Assembly (NCBI GenBank): GCA_038380795.1
Contig: CM076264.1
Span: 11,100,001-11,164,000, forward strand
Reading direction: 5' to 3'
Length of the DNA stretch: 64,000 nt
Source: Pyrocephalus nanus
Taxonomy: Eukaryota > Chordata > Aves > Passeriformes > Tyrannidae
Shown: positions 49,201-63,400 of the stretch, in pieces
Numbering within the stretch: position 1 is the first letter of the stretch
How the letters are laid out: every line of letters begins with the position of its first letter
Notes under the pieces: generated by a model
What the model was told of the DNA's origin: nothing
Seen by the model: only the letters and a program-made list of their open reading frames with translations
Database searches by the model: none
Position numbers and translations under genes: made by a program

Positions 49201-51466
49201 AGGAGAGAAGATGGGACAATACAATAAAGAATGAAACATCGGTTTAAATGACTGACTTATCTGTGGCATAAGCAGCTCACTATCTCTAAAAAGTTAAAAA
49301 CATACAGGAGGGAAAAAAGAATGAAATCACAACATAAACAGAAAGCAGGTGGTTTTCTTGTAAATTTATTGGGAAATACCAAAGGCTAAAGAAGTTTATT
49401 TAACTTTAACATAGAAATCAATATCTTATACTGGTTCTCTTCCTTGTGAATCTGAATCAGATTTTTCAGAGGTGAATGGTGACTGACTGGTAAAATCTCA
49501 GGCAGATGGTGAATAGGGAGGGAAGCAGCTGAAGAAATATAGGGAGTTATCTAAGGTGTGAGACATAACCTTTAAAAATGTTCTCATGACCAGAATAAAG
49601 GAATTGAGGTAAATGCCTTCATCCTCAACAAATTTATTAGAGTGCCTTTGTAAAAACATATGTCCAACAGGAATGGATCATAACAGAGTTCCTATCAACT
49701 CCGACTCTAATGCTATGTCAGCTAAGGAAAGGATTGAATCTTTCATCCTGTTCCTTCAAAATCTGATTTTCATAGGGAACATAAATGGGTTTATACTCCA
49801 GTGGGATGTCTCCACAGTTCTGTCAAATTTCTAAATCTAACTATTTACTAAAGATTTATCTTGAAACACAGCTAGTCTCTCATTGTATTTGAATTCCCTA
49901 GGCAAGAAAAAACAACAGCATGGTTTCACCTCCAGACTGTAATTCCATAAAGTCCTCAGTCATACAAACTTTGCCCCTTTTTTTCTTTTCCTAGTGAGAC
50001 TCAGTATTCCTCAGGGCTTTCCACTTCACTATATACAGAACAGTTTCTAATGCCCCTTTTTTCACAAGTTTTAGTTAAGGTAAACAAAGAAGTGCAACTA
50101 ACTTTTTATAAGTCAAGATGCTTTCTCAAAATCAAATTTTAAAATGCAGTGCTGAAGGAAACTTCATCAGACCCAAACACGGTATTTCATTGTGAGATGA
50201 GCAGAAGCCATCAGTTTGCACCTTTGTTTATCTAATGCCTTTCAGGAAGCAACTGCACTGGGCTTTTCAAAGTGAAGTATTGCATGTCAGTGACCATTTA
50301 CAAAGCCTTAACAGCTGTTCTACTACACATAACAGACCTCATTAAAATGACAAAAGACAATTTAAGAGAAATTTAAAATATTCTTATGACATTAGAATAT
50401 GGCACAAACAATGCTAACATTAATTGGCGCAGGGTGTTCTCTGTGCCACAGGTAAAACTGTGATTTTACACAGGTAAAATCATTCCATTTGAATGTGACC
50501 TTTCCCAGCTCTTCTAAGACTCACATACTTACTTCACTTACCGTGAAATCTATAGTCTTGTAGTAATACAGAGCATATTAGTAATCCCAGCTTGGGATCT
50601 TTTGAGCTATTAGTTTCCCAATGAGCCAAAATTTTCTCTCTTAAAAGAAAAAAATTCTAATATTTCTCACGATTGATAGAATCTCCTCTTTTCACTGGAG
50701 CACTGAGAAGCCAGGCCATGCTATTGGTCAATGTCAACACATTCAAGTCAGTTTATTCAGTTAGAACATGGACCTCCCCAATCCTCTGAGGCAACAAGAC
50801 TGCATAGCAGGTGTTAATCATAATCCATTATGACAGCTGGGAATGTCTTCTCCTCATTAACCTTAATCGTGACTTTTTACATCACATTTTCCAAGAATCT
50901 TCCTTTTCTTCTCTTAGTCATGAGATAAAAAATGAGACATTACTCTATATTTCCTTTGGTTGTTCATTTGGCAAGCTTGCTACAACTAATTCAAAGAAAA
51001 TTAGGTCATTATGAATAAATTCTGCAACTTTTTTTTTCTATAACAAGCTTCCTCTTTCATGCATCATTTCATATTTTAAATTTTTAACTGAAGTCCTTAG
51101 ACAACATTTCTCTCTCTTATACTTCCTACTGCAGGACAGTGGCTGAGCTTTATTTTACCCTAGACAATCTTCCTAGCAGTAGGTATCAGTCATTTGGATA
51201 AGATAACTTAACCAAAATCCCTTGGCTGTACTGTAGTTTTATCACACCACATAATTCCTTTTTAGGACCTCATCTTCTAGTATTTTATACCGCTAATAAA
51301 TTATGAAGATTTACCTGGGAAAACTTAGACAGAATTCATTGAATTTCTGAAGTTGTTCGTAAGTTTTAAGTTCTCCAGCTATAACATGTAACACAAAGAT
51401 GTTAACCATTGGCTTAAAGACCCAAAAGGGGAATTTTTGTCAGTTTAATCTCCCCTTTTTTTCCCA
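46251..51466. other. Downstream intergenic DNA, nothing recognised
   Basis: AT-rich DNA without recognisable genes. A direct repeat of ACATGT(GA)AAGTCTGTAAT lies at 48572-48590 and 48623-48640. AATAAA-type hexamers occur by chance (for example near 47422 and 49107). Confidence 0.5.
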
Positions 51467-51682
51467 TCAAGATCTTCTGGGATCTTCTGAAATCACTGAT
51501 AACTCTGGGTAGTCTATGACTTGTTTCAGCACTGGTGAAAGACTCTTAAACAGATAAACTTCCACAAAACAGGTATCAACTGTGTCAGCAGGTGGGACGT
51601 AAGTTTTTCCAGATACGTGCTTGTACAGGATCTCAGTTATTTGGTGACTGAAAGTAAGGCCAAGCTTGTCTTCCTCAATGCA
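51467..51682 (-). CDS. Candidate terminal exon of an unidentified gene
   Basis: On the - strand a good acceptor (TTGGTGTCCTTTTCCAG, ending at 51683) is followed by 71 in-frame codons and TGA. The peptide begins CIEEDKLGLTFSHQITEILY and later reads VPPADTVDTCFVEVYLFKSL; its composition looks protein-like. I do not recognise a family. The frame opens at a TAA only 16 codons before the acceptor, so a real exon would start at the AG. A reversed AATAAA (TTTATT) lies near 51149, a possible 3' end. It could be the last exon of a - strand gene whose other exons lie to the right, a decayed exon or a retrocopy fragment. No neighbouring exon was found. Confidence 0.35.
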   Translation of the reverse strand, partial: CIEEDKLGLTFSHQITEILYKHVSGKTYVPPADTVDTCFVEVYLFKSLSPVLKQVIDYPELSVISEDPRRS

Positions 51683-52880
51683 CTGGAAAAGGACACCAAC
51701 AGCCAATGGCTCTTTGGAAACAGTTCTTGAGAAGTTTTAATTTCTGTCTCTCTGCTGAAGAGCTTCTAGAAGTCCCATTATCAACCAAATAGGATGGCAA
51801 TGACAGAGGTGAGACTATCAGAGAATATGGTGTTCATATAGGTAATTTTCTTCTGGGCAAGCTGCCCTTGAAATAAAAATTACAAACTCATGTTCTCGTG
51901 ACTTTATCAGAGGCCTCTATGCCTGTACAGATAAAAAGAAAGGATGAGGAATTACTCCTTGGCCCCAGGGCCAGCGGGCACAGCACAGCTTATTTGTGGT
52001 TGGCCACACAAATTAATGAGTCTGCATCTAGTGCCAGAAATCAAGGAATATTTTTAAGCTGCAGTGGCATAAAGGGAGATGAGAAAATGATAGCACTGCT
52101 GACAAATTTGCTGCAAGGAGTCACAAGAAGGTGGTGAAGTGAAATAGAAAGTTGAAGTTTTTTTCCTCTAGTCATTGTAAGTCATTGTAACCACTGAATA
52201 TTAAAGTTGACAAGACTTGGAATTTACACATTCAGCTATCTGTGACTACTCTCACTAAGCTGTTACCTACATCTTCCAACCCTGCAAACCATGGCCAACT
52301 CAACTTACTATACTCAGTATACTAAGGGATGTTGAAACCAGAGGATCCTTTCTCCCTGCCCAGCTACAAGTAGCATTTCAAGTGCAAATCATCTCAGTAA
52401 TGGTGTTCTCTAACACCTAAAGGTACTCTGTAACCACCACAGTTATCCAAAGTCTGTGAAATTCAGAAAGAATAGCACACAGCTATCTCCTTGGCTGAAT
52501 GTCAGGTCCATGAACACCGAGATCAGCAAATCTCAAGGTTCTGAGAAGTAGTAGGGGGTCAGAATTAAGTATCTTATGCATCAGACACTGGTTTCCATGC
52601 CAGCCTGTGCCATGAGTACCTTTGTTTTTTAATGACATAAAACAAGATCTGCCTTTACCCTTCCCACACTAAAACACTTTCTTGCTTCATGGTAAAAAAT
52701 TGTTATACGTTCTTCCTTTTACAGCCCTCTTCTCCTGAAGAGAATTACACTTCTATTTTCCTCTCATTAAGCACCCAGGTCGCAATCATCTCCAACCTAA
52801 TTGCTGTCAATAGCAAGACCACCCAAGGTTCTGCAGCTGAAGCAGTACTGTACAGGAGACATATTAAATCTTTTGAGACA
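51683..52880. other. Intergenic DNA, no gene recognised
   Basis: Fragmentary frames occur on both strands (for example 51898-52137 on +). On the - strand, short protein-like stretches are broken by stops and frame changes. A small tandem 'GTCATTGTAA' pair lies at about 52172-52191. Confidence 0.4.
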
Positions 52881-53270
52881 CATATCCACTCCTTTCTTTG
52901 TGTCCTGTGCATCCCCGTGCAAGAAAAACATTTCACTCAATTCCATCACTGTGAAGTGCTTCCAGAGTACATCATTCTGTCACTGTCAAACTGCTTTAGT
53001 TAAGCCCTCCACCATCACAGTAGTTGTGCCTAAGACAGCAGATACAGCTTCAGTGCAGGCAAATCTCCTTTGGCTATGAGATCTGTAGAGCTCAAGATTA
53101 TCTCTGCATTCTTGGTCATCAGACCGAGTTGTTTTTGAACAAGCCATTCCAGAAGGGCATGATTATACCTGCAGGCAACTCTAAGTCTGTAGGAAAGTTT
53201 TCTGTTAATACACTGCAGTGTGTCAAATAGCTCAGTTATAACTACAGCTATAGCAACTAGATCTTAGAAC
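52880..53270 (-). pseudogene. Possible decayed coding fragment, unidentified
   Basis: Read on the - strand, about 53260 down to 53030 is open for some 75 codons and includes LLEWLVQKQLGLMTKNAEII and DLIAKGDLPALKLYLL, then a stop. Other frames to the left read GDAQDTKKGVDMCLKRFNM, also broken. The pattern of protein-like text in changing frames suggests an old coding sequence or transposon fragment rather than a live gene. Overlapping + strand frames at 52689-53230 are an alternative but show no motif either. Low confidence. Confidence 0.2.
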
Positions 53271-56200
53271 GAGTTAGTAGAACAAAACAAAAAGCCTTAC
53301 AAATGTCTTTTATCATCCAAAAAGACAAAAAAACACTCAAGGAAAAAGTTATTTTAACTCCTCAGATGCTGCCAGGAAGTATTCCAGACCAGCTTTTGCA
53401 CAATAGTTAGGAAACTTGGGACTTATATTGTAACTTGAACAGTGCAGCTGGACAACAGTTCTGCAAGGAAAAGATGTTTTCTTCAAACAATATTCACTCA
53501 CAGCTGTTGCTACAACAAAAGCATATCAAGAGAGCTCAGAAATCTATTCATGCTTAAGATCATTATTGACTGTTTTCTAGTTGCCAGAAGTTGCAAATTA
53601 TTTTCTTACTTGCAAATATTTTCTAACAGAAACTTATTACATCTTCAGAAACAGCCTTTTAAGCAACTTCTAAAGATGCAGCTTTATCAGACTACTGATA
53701 TCCTTGTGAACAGAAAATAACAAATACATGTCAAAAATTGTGTAGTGAATTAGTTTGTATTTTTCTCATTTCCCAGGAAAACACCTTATGGCATGCTAGC
53801 ACATATAAAGAGTATATAGATTACTTTCTCAAACTTTCTCAGGAATTCAGGGAAATTTACACTGGTTTTTATACTGTACTCCAAAAGGTATTACTGGAAT
53901 TTTCAATTTTCACCATCTTAAAATAAAACAACAACAAAAGAAAAGACAACTTAAAGTTAGTTTAAAATGGTTCTCAGCCAATCCAGCAAAACTGGCTCAA
54001 CAGGAAAAATCTTGGCTCGAAAATATCGAAAGCCATTAAGAATTTTCCATAATATGTTCTTTGTGCAAAGGTAAAACTCATTCTTCTTTCAATATGAGAC
54101 AGTGTTTCTGTGCAGCTTTTTTTCCGGATGGCTCAAATACTATTAGATATGTACCTTTGGCAATAATTCTACAACGAATTGTACAAAGTCATTCTTTTTT
54201 TGCAAATATAATGGTAAAGTCCATCCTGTGCTTGAAATTGCCTGTATATTTCCTTGATGAAAAGACCTGGAAGTGCCTTTTACTAAATAAAATCTGAGAA
54301 TTGAGTTGTCTAAAATATATACAAGTGCTTTTAGCATCAGGGGAGATTTAACCCCATTTCTACTCCATGTAAAAATACTCAGAACTTTCTCAGAACATTC
54401 TAACAGGGAAAGATTACTGTAAAACTTAAGTCTGAATTTTTATAACTTCTCTGTAAGCATTTAATGATTAGAAATCAAATACATTCCTGTGAAGAAGCCT
54501 TAAAACACTCTGAGTGAGGGTAGAGGATTAAATAAAGAATAAAAGAAATATTAAAATTGATAGGCAATATACAATAATTATATCTCATTTTGAACATGAG
54601 TCAGATTACTATAATTTAATTTTATTTAATTTTATTAGCTTGGAATTTGTACTTACTTTTTCTGTCTTTTGTCCTTTCTAGTTTCTCTTCCTGCATTTCT
54701 TTCAGTTATGCCTTGAGCTTTTAAAGAAATCTCTTAAAGCATATGATCACACCTTCAGGGTTACATCCTCTCTCCAGGACACAGACTTTCACTTGAGTTG
54801 TAGATAATGGCAAAATCCTGCTTAGGATTCCAACAAGGAAGTTATAGAGCAGTTAGGTGACAACTCCTTGGGTTGAGAAGCAGAAGTTACAGAAGGCTGT
54901 GCAGCTCTGCTCTTTTTCTGTCATCACCAGCCTTCAGCTGCTGTGGACATCTTAAATTAAGACAATTACCTATCACTGGTGTGTTTTTTAGATGTCTTCT
55001 TTTCAGGAATTTGAAAGAACTTTATCAAAGCAAGAAGAAAAGAAAATGAGAAAGAGTCACTGGTAGCAACTCTTATGCTGTAAGCACTACATTTCAGACT
55101 GAGACACAACTTTCAGTTAAAAGGATGTTCCCAACTACAGTGAAGTGGTAAACTTGCTCATGGTCAGCTGCTTGATCACAGGATCAAAAGAAGGGGCAAC
55201 TAATACTTTCTCTAATTAAAATAGTTTCTTTTTCTTTGCTATTTAACCTAAAAGATATTCATTAAGGTTGAAATCAGTCATCTCTGTGTGCCTCTATATA
55301 ATCTCTCTACTTATCCTAGTAGTCCTTCATTAAACACAGAATTGATGGCACACTTAAGATCCAATGTTAAAAGGCAGAAAACAGATAATGCACACACTAC
55401 AAGTTCTTGCCAGCTGCATGCTGTAATCAACCAGCAAAGAACCACTGAGCATCTTTTATCCCCTGCTACTGAAAATGTTGCCAGCCACTGAGCTAGATAA
55501 ATACCTGTGCTTCAGGTAAACACTTTTAACTGCCCTGCTGAGGAGAGGGAGAGTGTGAAAAGATGGGAGGAGTTTGGCCCTCAGCTGAGGTTCCTGTGCT
55601 ATGCACTGTCACTATAGAGCTGACAGTGGTATCTGAGCTCAGAGGTGTGCAAACTACGGAGATCCCTAATCATACTTCACTGCACACAAATGACCTTTCA
55701 ATTTATTATTCTATCCTCAATGTGTACTACTCAATATATTCAGTGCACTAAACACATTTTGGAGTTGCTGTGGATTAAAGATTAGCTGTGACAAACTGAA
55801 CTTTTCAACCCAGCAGCCAAGGGGAAAATACCAATTAAGCAGTGCTGCAGTTCCATGCAGACAAGGCATGGGTGCTAACAGCTATCCAAACTACATGGCC
55901 AGAAGTAATTTGTAGGCTTGACTACTAGGATAACAAACTGAATATGGCTTCACCTATGCTCTCATTTCTATGTGTACATGGTCCCAAAGAGGGTTTCTTA
56001 CCTAAGCCAGGGTTAATGAACAAGTTTGTGCGGTCCCTTTCTCCCTACAGAGCCATCACACTACTAGAGAGGAAAACACAAATGAATTACAACTGTGAAT
56101 GTCCTCAGACTATCAAAAGGAAGCCTACTCTGAAAGATTAGCCTGTTCTAGATCTCAAAAGTATTGGAGGCTTTATTTGCAAATTAATATTTTTCTTGAA

Positions 56201-57299
56201 CAGTTAAAAAACCACCAACAGAAAATATCTTTGGTGCATTCTGGCTCTTCACGTGTTGGGGGATTTCCCAAAAAACTTCTAGGAAATCAGGGACAGGTCA
56301 AATTAATAGTTGCAGTAAATAGAATCACAATCTAGCTCAGTGAACTATAGAATCTCTTTTTGAAAGTGCTCAAGTGATACCAAGCTTATTAAAAAAAAAA
56401 CAAACTTCTTAAAACACATGCAATTCTGCAACATCTTTCATGGAACAGACAGCAGATGATAAATTTATAACTATTAGCCTAAATCACAACAGTATCTGTC
56501 TTTAAATCTGAGACATTCATGACACAATTATGAGGGTATCTGTATAACAAAACAAAACAAAGGAAAGAAGTAGCACTAACAAAACAACAGGAAGGCATGT
56601 CTGGGTTCCTGATCTAGAAATAGAATGGATTGAAGAAATTAGTAATAAATATCTCTCTTTCAAGAGTATTTTTTCTAGTGAGCTTGCAAAGTAGCCTGCT
56701 CGTGAGTGCCAGGTTGATTTGGAGGCAGGTGTAATGCTGGGGGGAAATGAACAATTTCCACAAAGGGATCAAAATTATCCTTGATCCTAAGGGTCTATGC
56801 AGTGCTGTATTTAGTAGAAGTATACTTAAGAAGTTCCATTACTAGACTGGATTTTTGCTGGATCAAAGTTCTAATCAAAACTCATTTAAGATAATCAAAA
56901 CCTTTATACCTAAATTATTCTAGAAAATTTTAATTAAATTTAATAAAAATAGAGGTGTGAGGGGGTTCTGTAGTAATGAGTGGGCAATTTAGTTGCAAGA
57001 GTTCTTTAGCAACATGCAAGCCTTATAGTTCTGCAGCTGTAAGTAAGCCCCAGTCTTGAGTCTTCTTTTCATTTGTCCATAGAGAAGCATATAGAGATAC
57101 CCTCTGTCTAATAAAGTATGCAAAGGAAGTGGATAACTATCATGGGATTGGACAGGGAAGATTTGCATCTTCACTAACTAGTTTGGAAATGCAGTGAAAC
57201 ATTTGTGTGTTAGTGTTCAAGCACTTCAAACCCTTGTCTTTGCATTCCATTTAGGTAAAAGCTTCATCTTCATAAGCTCCATTTTAGGAACCACAATAT
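53271..57299. other. Intergenic DNA, nothing recognised
   Basis: AT-rich DNA with scattered short ORFs without motifs. A TTTAATTTTATTTAATTTTA duplication lies near 54617-54637. No RNA gene seen. Confidence 0.5.
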
Positions 57300-57410
57300 G
57301 GTTGAGATTGAAGTAACTTCTAAAGATCATCTGGTCCAATTGACTCTGATCAGTCAGAGTCATCTAGAGGAGCTTAGTCACAACCGTGTCCTGTTGGCTT
57401 TTGAATATCA
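57300..57410 (-). mobile_element. CR1 3'-end remnant, reverse orientation
   Basis: TAAAGATCATCTGGTCCAAT, CAGTCAGAGTCATCTAGAGG and ACCGTGTCC...GGCTTTTGAATATC correspond, in order, to the reverse complement of the CR1 3'UTR (the block that ends near the terminal ATTCTATG repeats). It is short and diverged; the terminal repeats themselves are worn away. Confidence 0.75.
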
Positions 57411-60400
57411 GTTTTCTTTAACTGCAGCTAAGAAATAATTAGAAATAGCTAAGAAATAGTTAGATCTGCTCATGAATGGTTTTATTCTGTGATGATCATC
57501 AGGAAATTATCCTCTTCATGAAGGACAGGAAAACAAATATACTTCATGTAAAGTTTGTCCTGATTCTTAAGCATCCTGGAAACAGCATTCTGACTCACTG
57601 TGGTCTTTTAACTTAGCCCACTAAGAACAATATGTTAATATTACTTATGATAGTGTACATGATAGTGTGAATGTGTGTAAATATGATATGTGTTCTCAAT
57701 CTTAAGGAATGGTTTTAAAGAGAATTAATTTTTTTCATATTGGATTCCATCCATTTTAACTACAATGCACATCTGCTTGATGATCAATAAAAGCTGTTAT
57801 AAAAAAAATTCAGATTTTAATTATCACACCTGGATTAATATTTTGATAGAAGACTGCAACATTTTAAATGTAAGAGTAGATTAGAAATTCTGCATTTAAT
57901 AGCTTAGTGTACTCTTTCCAGATTTAGCCAAACCCCCTTGACTCTCTTAGGTACTTAACAACAATATGGACAATTAAACAAAATGGAATAGCACAGAAAA
58001 AACAGCTCACTGTGCATTGAAACACAGCATAGGAATCAAAAACAGATTGATCTGTAGTTTCAAGATGGCTCATTACTACAATGAAACCAACCAACAATTG
58101 ACACTTTATATCTGATAATGGAATATTTCACCTTGGCATATGTTCCTCTAGCTAGGCACTGAAAAGAGTTTCAGATCACATTTAACACCACTCCCTTTTT
58201 CAAGTACTTCCCTTTGAATAAGGTCTAATTGAAAATACTTGAGTGTTTTTCATGATAAGATTACTTTCCAGTCACACTCTAATAAAAATTTATTTATTGT
58301 TCAGCAAAGACTCACTGAGCAACAAGAAAAGCCCTTATCCTCTCACTAGTATTCTATTTCCCTGAAGTCTCATTTAAAGAATTTTGATGGAATGGGCAGC
58401 TCTGTGCAGCAATAAGTACTTTTTCAAGATGCCTATTTAGAACTAGTTCAGCATAAAAGGAAAGCTGATTAGTTACTTTCACTAAGTTTATAATGATTTC
58501 CTAGCCTGAAATCAGTTTCTAAGTTCTCCTTTTCTCCTGTGAGAATGTTTCTTATTGTAGGAAAGAAGTCGGAGGAGTGTTTTAAGTATCATGCACATTA
58601 ACAACATGACGATTCCACACTTAAACTGTAGGACTACCTTGTAGCACGAAACACTCAAAGCTACATAGCTATGAAACCAAAACTGAGTGTTACTGAGGCA
58701 GAAAAAGGATTGTATTTTTCAGGGGTGGAAGAGATGGCATAGGGAGTGAAAAGGCTGGGAGAAGTCAGAAGACTATTAAGAAAGTACTCAGGTTTAACTG
58801 AGAAGGCCTGGGAGCAAGCTGTCAGATATGGGGAAAGACTACATGAAAAACTGGAGTCTTGTGTCTGAGACACATTTTGAAAGGTGCAGAGAGGGACAGG
58901 GATATTTCTTTTCCTTCCTTCTTCAGCCTGTCCCTCTGCTGACATATTCTCTTTCCACTTCATCTCATCCCATATCCCACAGTGCATCCAACACAGAGAA
59001 CTCCACTTTCTTCCCCATTGCCAAAGGAATCTTCTTATCTTAACATCCATCTCCCATTCCCTGCCTCTGATTAACTAGCTTTTCTTCCCAGCAGCTTCCC
59101 TGACAAAGGAAGGGCAAAGAGAAATTCCTGGGAATGTGGGTTGAAGACAAGACAGGACCAGAAGCAGAACCCAAAGGATCTGTAGAACTCAGAGAGTGAA
59201 GTTTTCTGGCCCTTTTCTGGCAGGCTTGAGGCAGATATGTTGGTAGAGACAATGTTTGCTTTGAATTTGGGCTATTTATATGGACTGCCATTCCCTTCCT
59301 CATCCTCACATAAGCAGCAGCAACTGAGGTAAGGGTGGATTGTTCAGACTATGGCAGTCCATCTTTGCCAACTTGGGAACAAGCCAAACACGGACTCTGC
59401 AGCACCAACAGACTCACAGTGGAGAAAAGTGAGGATATATCCTTGCTTGGGCAAGCTGTATATATACACAAGATGCTGTTTGCATCCTAAAATACTGTTA
59501 ACTGTCATTTTAAATTGGAAGAGGCTGACTGTTGAAGCAGTAGTACATGGAAATTTGAGAGCAGCTGTATCACATTTAATGCCTTGAAGGCAAGCGTGCA
59601 TACAAGTGCTGTTATTATTAGAACATGTTATCATGGAGAGTTCACTGAAGACAGATATGGACAGATGTCATACCTGTCAGAGCTGCAAAGAGCTCTGGGT
59701 GAATCCAACCTCTCAGTCAGTTTTTGCTTTGTTCTCCAGTCTTCCTACGTATGAAATCAGCTGATTCATCCCAAGCAAGAGTTAGAGATGGGGGTAACAT
59801 GCAGGTGGCAGAAATAGCAGAGAGGCTGTGACCTGAGACACAAGTCTACCTAAGAGAAGTAGTATTGCATCAACATCAAGTTGTTTTCCTACCAGGTGTA
59901 TTGCAAGTGCACTTCATTTCTCTCTAGTGACTGATGGAGCTACATCACATTCACTTCAGCACAGAAGTTTCTGCATTGCACTGACCAGACTTCCCAAAGC
60001 TCAGTTTCGAGGTTTTCCTCTCTCAGTCCCAAACACTACCAAACAATACAAAACTTCTTTCTCAGTATTTTGGAAATACTCTGTAGTGGCTGCTAAAGCA
60101 GCTCCTGGGATGAGAAGAAAGCATGATTCCTGTCAGGCCAATGTCAGATTTCTCTGGTTTGCTATTGAAGTAGGATAAAGATTACTGAAACATAGCCAGA
60201 CACTTAACAGAGAAGCTGGGTGAGAATGTGGAGGTATAACATGTTTGCTTCTAATTTTCTCAGACCTTTTGCCCATCTGTTCAGACACAAGCCTTGCCCT
60301 CCTGTCTCTAGCACTTACTTACAGCTCTGCTTCATAACATTCCATTCTCCAGTCTGTCCAAGCACAGTTTCAGGGCAGGCAGAGAAAGATCTCATCAAAT

Positions 60401-63400
60401 CTGAAGCAGGAGTTAATCAGGCATCTAATTTGGGAGGCCCTGCAAATTCTCAATAATCATCACTGAACATGACACTTCACTGAAGAGGGAAAAAAGACAG
60501 TAAAGAATAAGAAATTACTTTTTTGGGGGGCAGTGCGGGGGATAAAATGAGAAAAATTAACAGCAATGCTTCTACAATACTTTGAATATTTTAAATGTTA
60601 TATACTTAATGCATTTATGAGATTGATTACAAAACTCATAAGCACAAGAACAAGTAATGGGAATGTGGCTTGCAGGCTAATCTTAACCTGCTCACCACAG
60701 TACTAACAAGACTATTTGAATAAGGAAATGTTCTCCTATTTAATAGTTATTACGTATGATGTCTTGTAATTATTGCTCCTATTACTGCTATAATTATGCA
60801 ACCATGTTCACGAATATAGAATTCACAATTTATAATGATGATTCATTTTGATCTACTAAGCTTATTTCAAACATATTTTTGTCCAGGCTTCCACTATAAC
60901 TTTCTTAACTTCAGTATTAGTAGAACTTATGGTTCATTACCTGGTCTGCTAATGCACACAACCCATTTCTCTCACTTAAGTGATATAGACTTTAGACATT
61001 ACTCTCCTCTATTCGGAGACTCTGCTACCTGCCACAGAGCCACATAAATCATAAATAGTAGTTGGTCTTTCGAAGGTCTTAAATTTCACTTTTATCAGGG
61101 GACTGCCTTTCAGAAGAGAGAATAGTGCTCCTTGTTGCTGTCAATTCTCATATTATGGCTCAGGCAGTGATCATCCAGCGTCCTGGTAGTGTTATATTTT
61201 GAACTGGGACGGCACTGATCACAGGAGGGAAATACAGTGGAATCATAACGATGTTACTTGATTTGTATTGAGACAGCAGTGGGGAGACAAGCAAAAGTTG
61301 TTCAAACACAACATAGCAGAGAGTGACTGCCCTGAGATTACAGTCTCAGAAATTTAGGAAGTGTAAAGAGTAACTAACATTCAGGACTATGATTCTCTTT
61401 CTGGATTTATTGATAAATGGCTGCATAGCTCACTATTTTATTTGGTGAAGAAATACCACAAATCACTAATGCAAAGGAAGGAATTTTTGGTAATCCAACA
61501 AATCCTCAAACTTCAAGCCCCAGTCAACACCCAAGAGTAAAAATGCTTTTTCTCATGCAGAACAGTTGCTGTATTTTCGAGGTTCTATTCCATGGTGAAT
61601 ACCTGGGATCTGTGTTTAAAATAATGTGTTTAACACCATCACCTTGCACACATTCCATGTTTAGCAGACTAGAAGGGGCCAAATGTGGAAAAGTCAATAG
61701 TCCATTGCACACATCCCTGTCCTAAAGAGACGAAAATCAAGCCAAAATGAACATCATTAATCTTGTCAATGCACATACATGTGTACAAAGAAGTGTTCTC
61801 TCTCTTTTCTCTTAGCCCTAGTATGATAAACAGCACTGTTAGTACAACAAAGGCCATGTTTTGTTTGCAGTGCAAATAAAGGTCAGATTTTTTTTGTACA
61901 GAGAATTTCATCAGTCTCCTGTGTAATGGAAAATGGCCAATAATGCAGCTGCAGTCAGATTCCAGTGCTGCAAGACTTCTTGAAGCTCCCAGTTACCCAA
62001 TGAAACCTTTTACCCGTTCCATAACTCTCTGTTTTCCTCATGAATAAAAAGCAAACAACAAGGTGAGCTGTGGGGCCTGAGTGCGCAACTTCATGTTTCA
62101 AGGGGAGCTTTACCACTGACCTTACCGAGCCCAGCAGGAATTAAATCAGTGCACACATGAATTCTGATGCTTCTCACTCCTCACCACTGGATCCTCTCAT
62201 ATCTCCTTAAATGCTATACAAGCCTGAGACATTGCTTTCCCTCAGTTCCTAGGCCAGCATCTCTAATGACTTAATTAAAAACTTGCTCTCTGAGAGTTTT
62301 TTTCGTTTGGTGATGATATCCTTCCACTCTGTTATTCCTCTTCTCACTTCTTGAATTGAATAGTGACCACATCAATTCAATAGTTACTGTAGAAACCTGA
62401 TGAAAGTAGTAACTTTCAGATTTTTTAAAATAGAATTTTCTATCAGTTTTATGATTATTAAATCAGATTTAATTTTCTACAGATGTTGATTTATCTCAGA
62501 TGGTTGAAGTCTTTACTAGGGAATAAGGTTCTCTTCCTCTAACTTACCTGCTTCTATTATCTACACAAAGTTTAGTCACCATTTAAGGGTAACAGTTTGA
62601 AATATTCCAATCTCAGTCTGTGGCACTATGCAATTTGTGAAACATCTTTGCAATTTTTACTGCTTTATCTCTCAGACTCAATTGCTCTCTTTATTTTAAA
62701 GTATGTTTGACTATTTTACTGATATCTAATCATATCAAAGGCATCAAATTCAAATGAGCAATGAGGCTGTGAATAAGCTGCATTGCTTTGCTTTTCATGT
62801 GCCCACAGCTGAATTCTTTAGAAGGTCCCAGTTTCAGAGCCAGGCTTAGCCTCTGTCCTCATTTATGTCATCAAACACAGCTGGGTCAAATTCAACATAA
62901 AATCTTTATTTTAACCCTTTTGAAAAAGCAGCGAGTGAAAAAATTAGGGGTTGGTTTAACTGGAGTTATAACCTAAGATTTCTCAGGAAGATAAGCTGAC
63001 AGAAAGGTCAGTAGTCTGAAGCAAAAATCAAATTACCAAAACAAAACATCCCATGCTCATCTTCTGTGGAGTCTTCTCATCTGAAGCAAAAATTTACTGT
63101 GATTTTCAATGCATTTGCATTTAAAGGAAAATAAAACAAAATGTTTTAAAATTGGAACATAAAGAGAAACCCACAACTTCTCTCTACTCCACTGCCAAAT
63201 GTTTTAATTAAAGTTTGTAGAACAAATGTTAAAAGAACAATCTTTTTAAAAAAATCATTATTAGTTTCTGAAAGTCCTATGAAATACTGCTGAAACATTT
63301 GTTATTTTTTTGGTGTGTGTTGATTGTTTTACCACAAATGTTACTTTTTTTTCTGTGACTAAAAATTTAATTCAATTAATAAAAGTGTACTATCTTGTAT

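Noticed and set aside
58661..59050. 129-codon - strand ORF and neighbour at 59040-59309
   Set aside because: No recognisable domain, low-complexity Ser-rich segment, different frames, no convincing splice signals. A chance reading of moderately GC-rich DNA is likelier.
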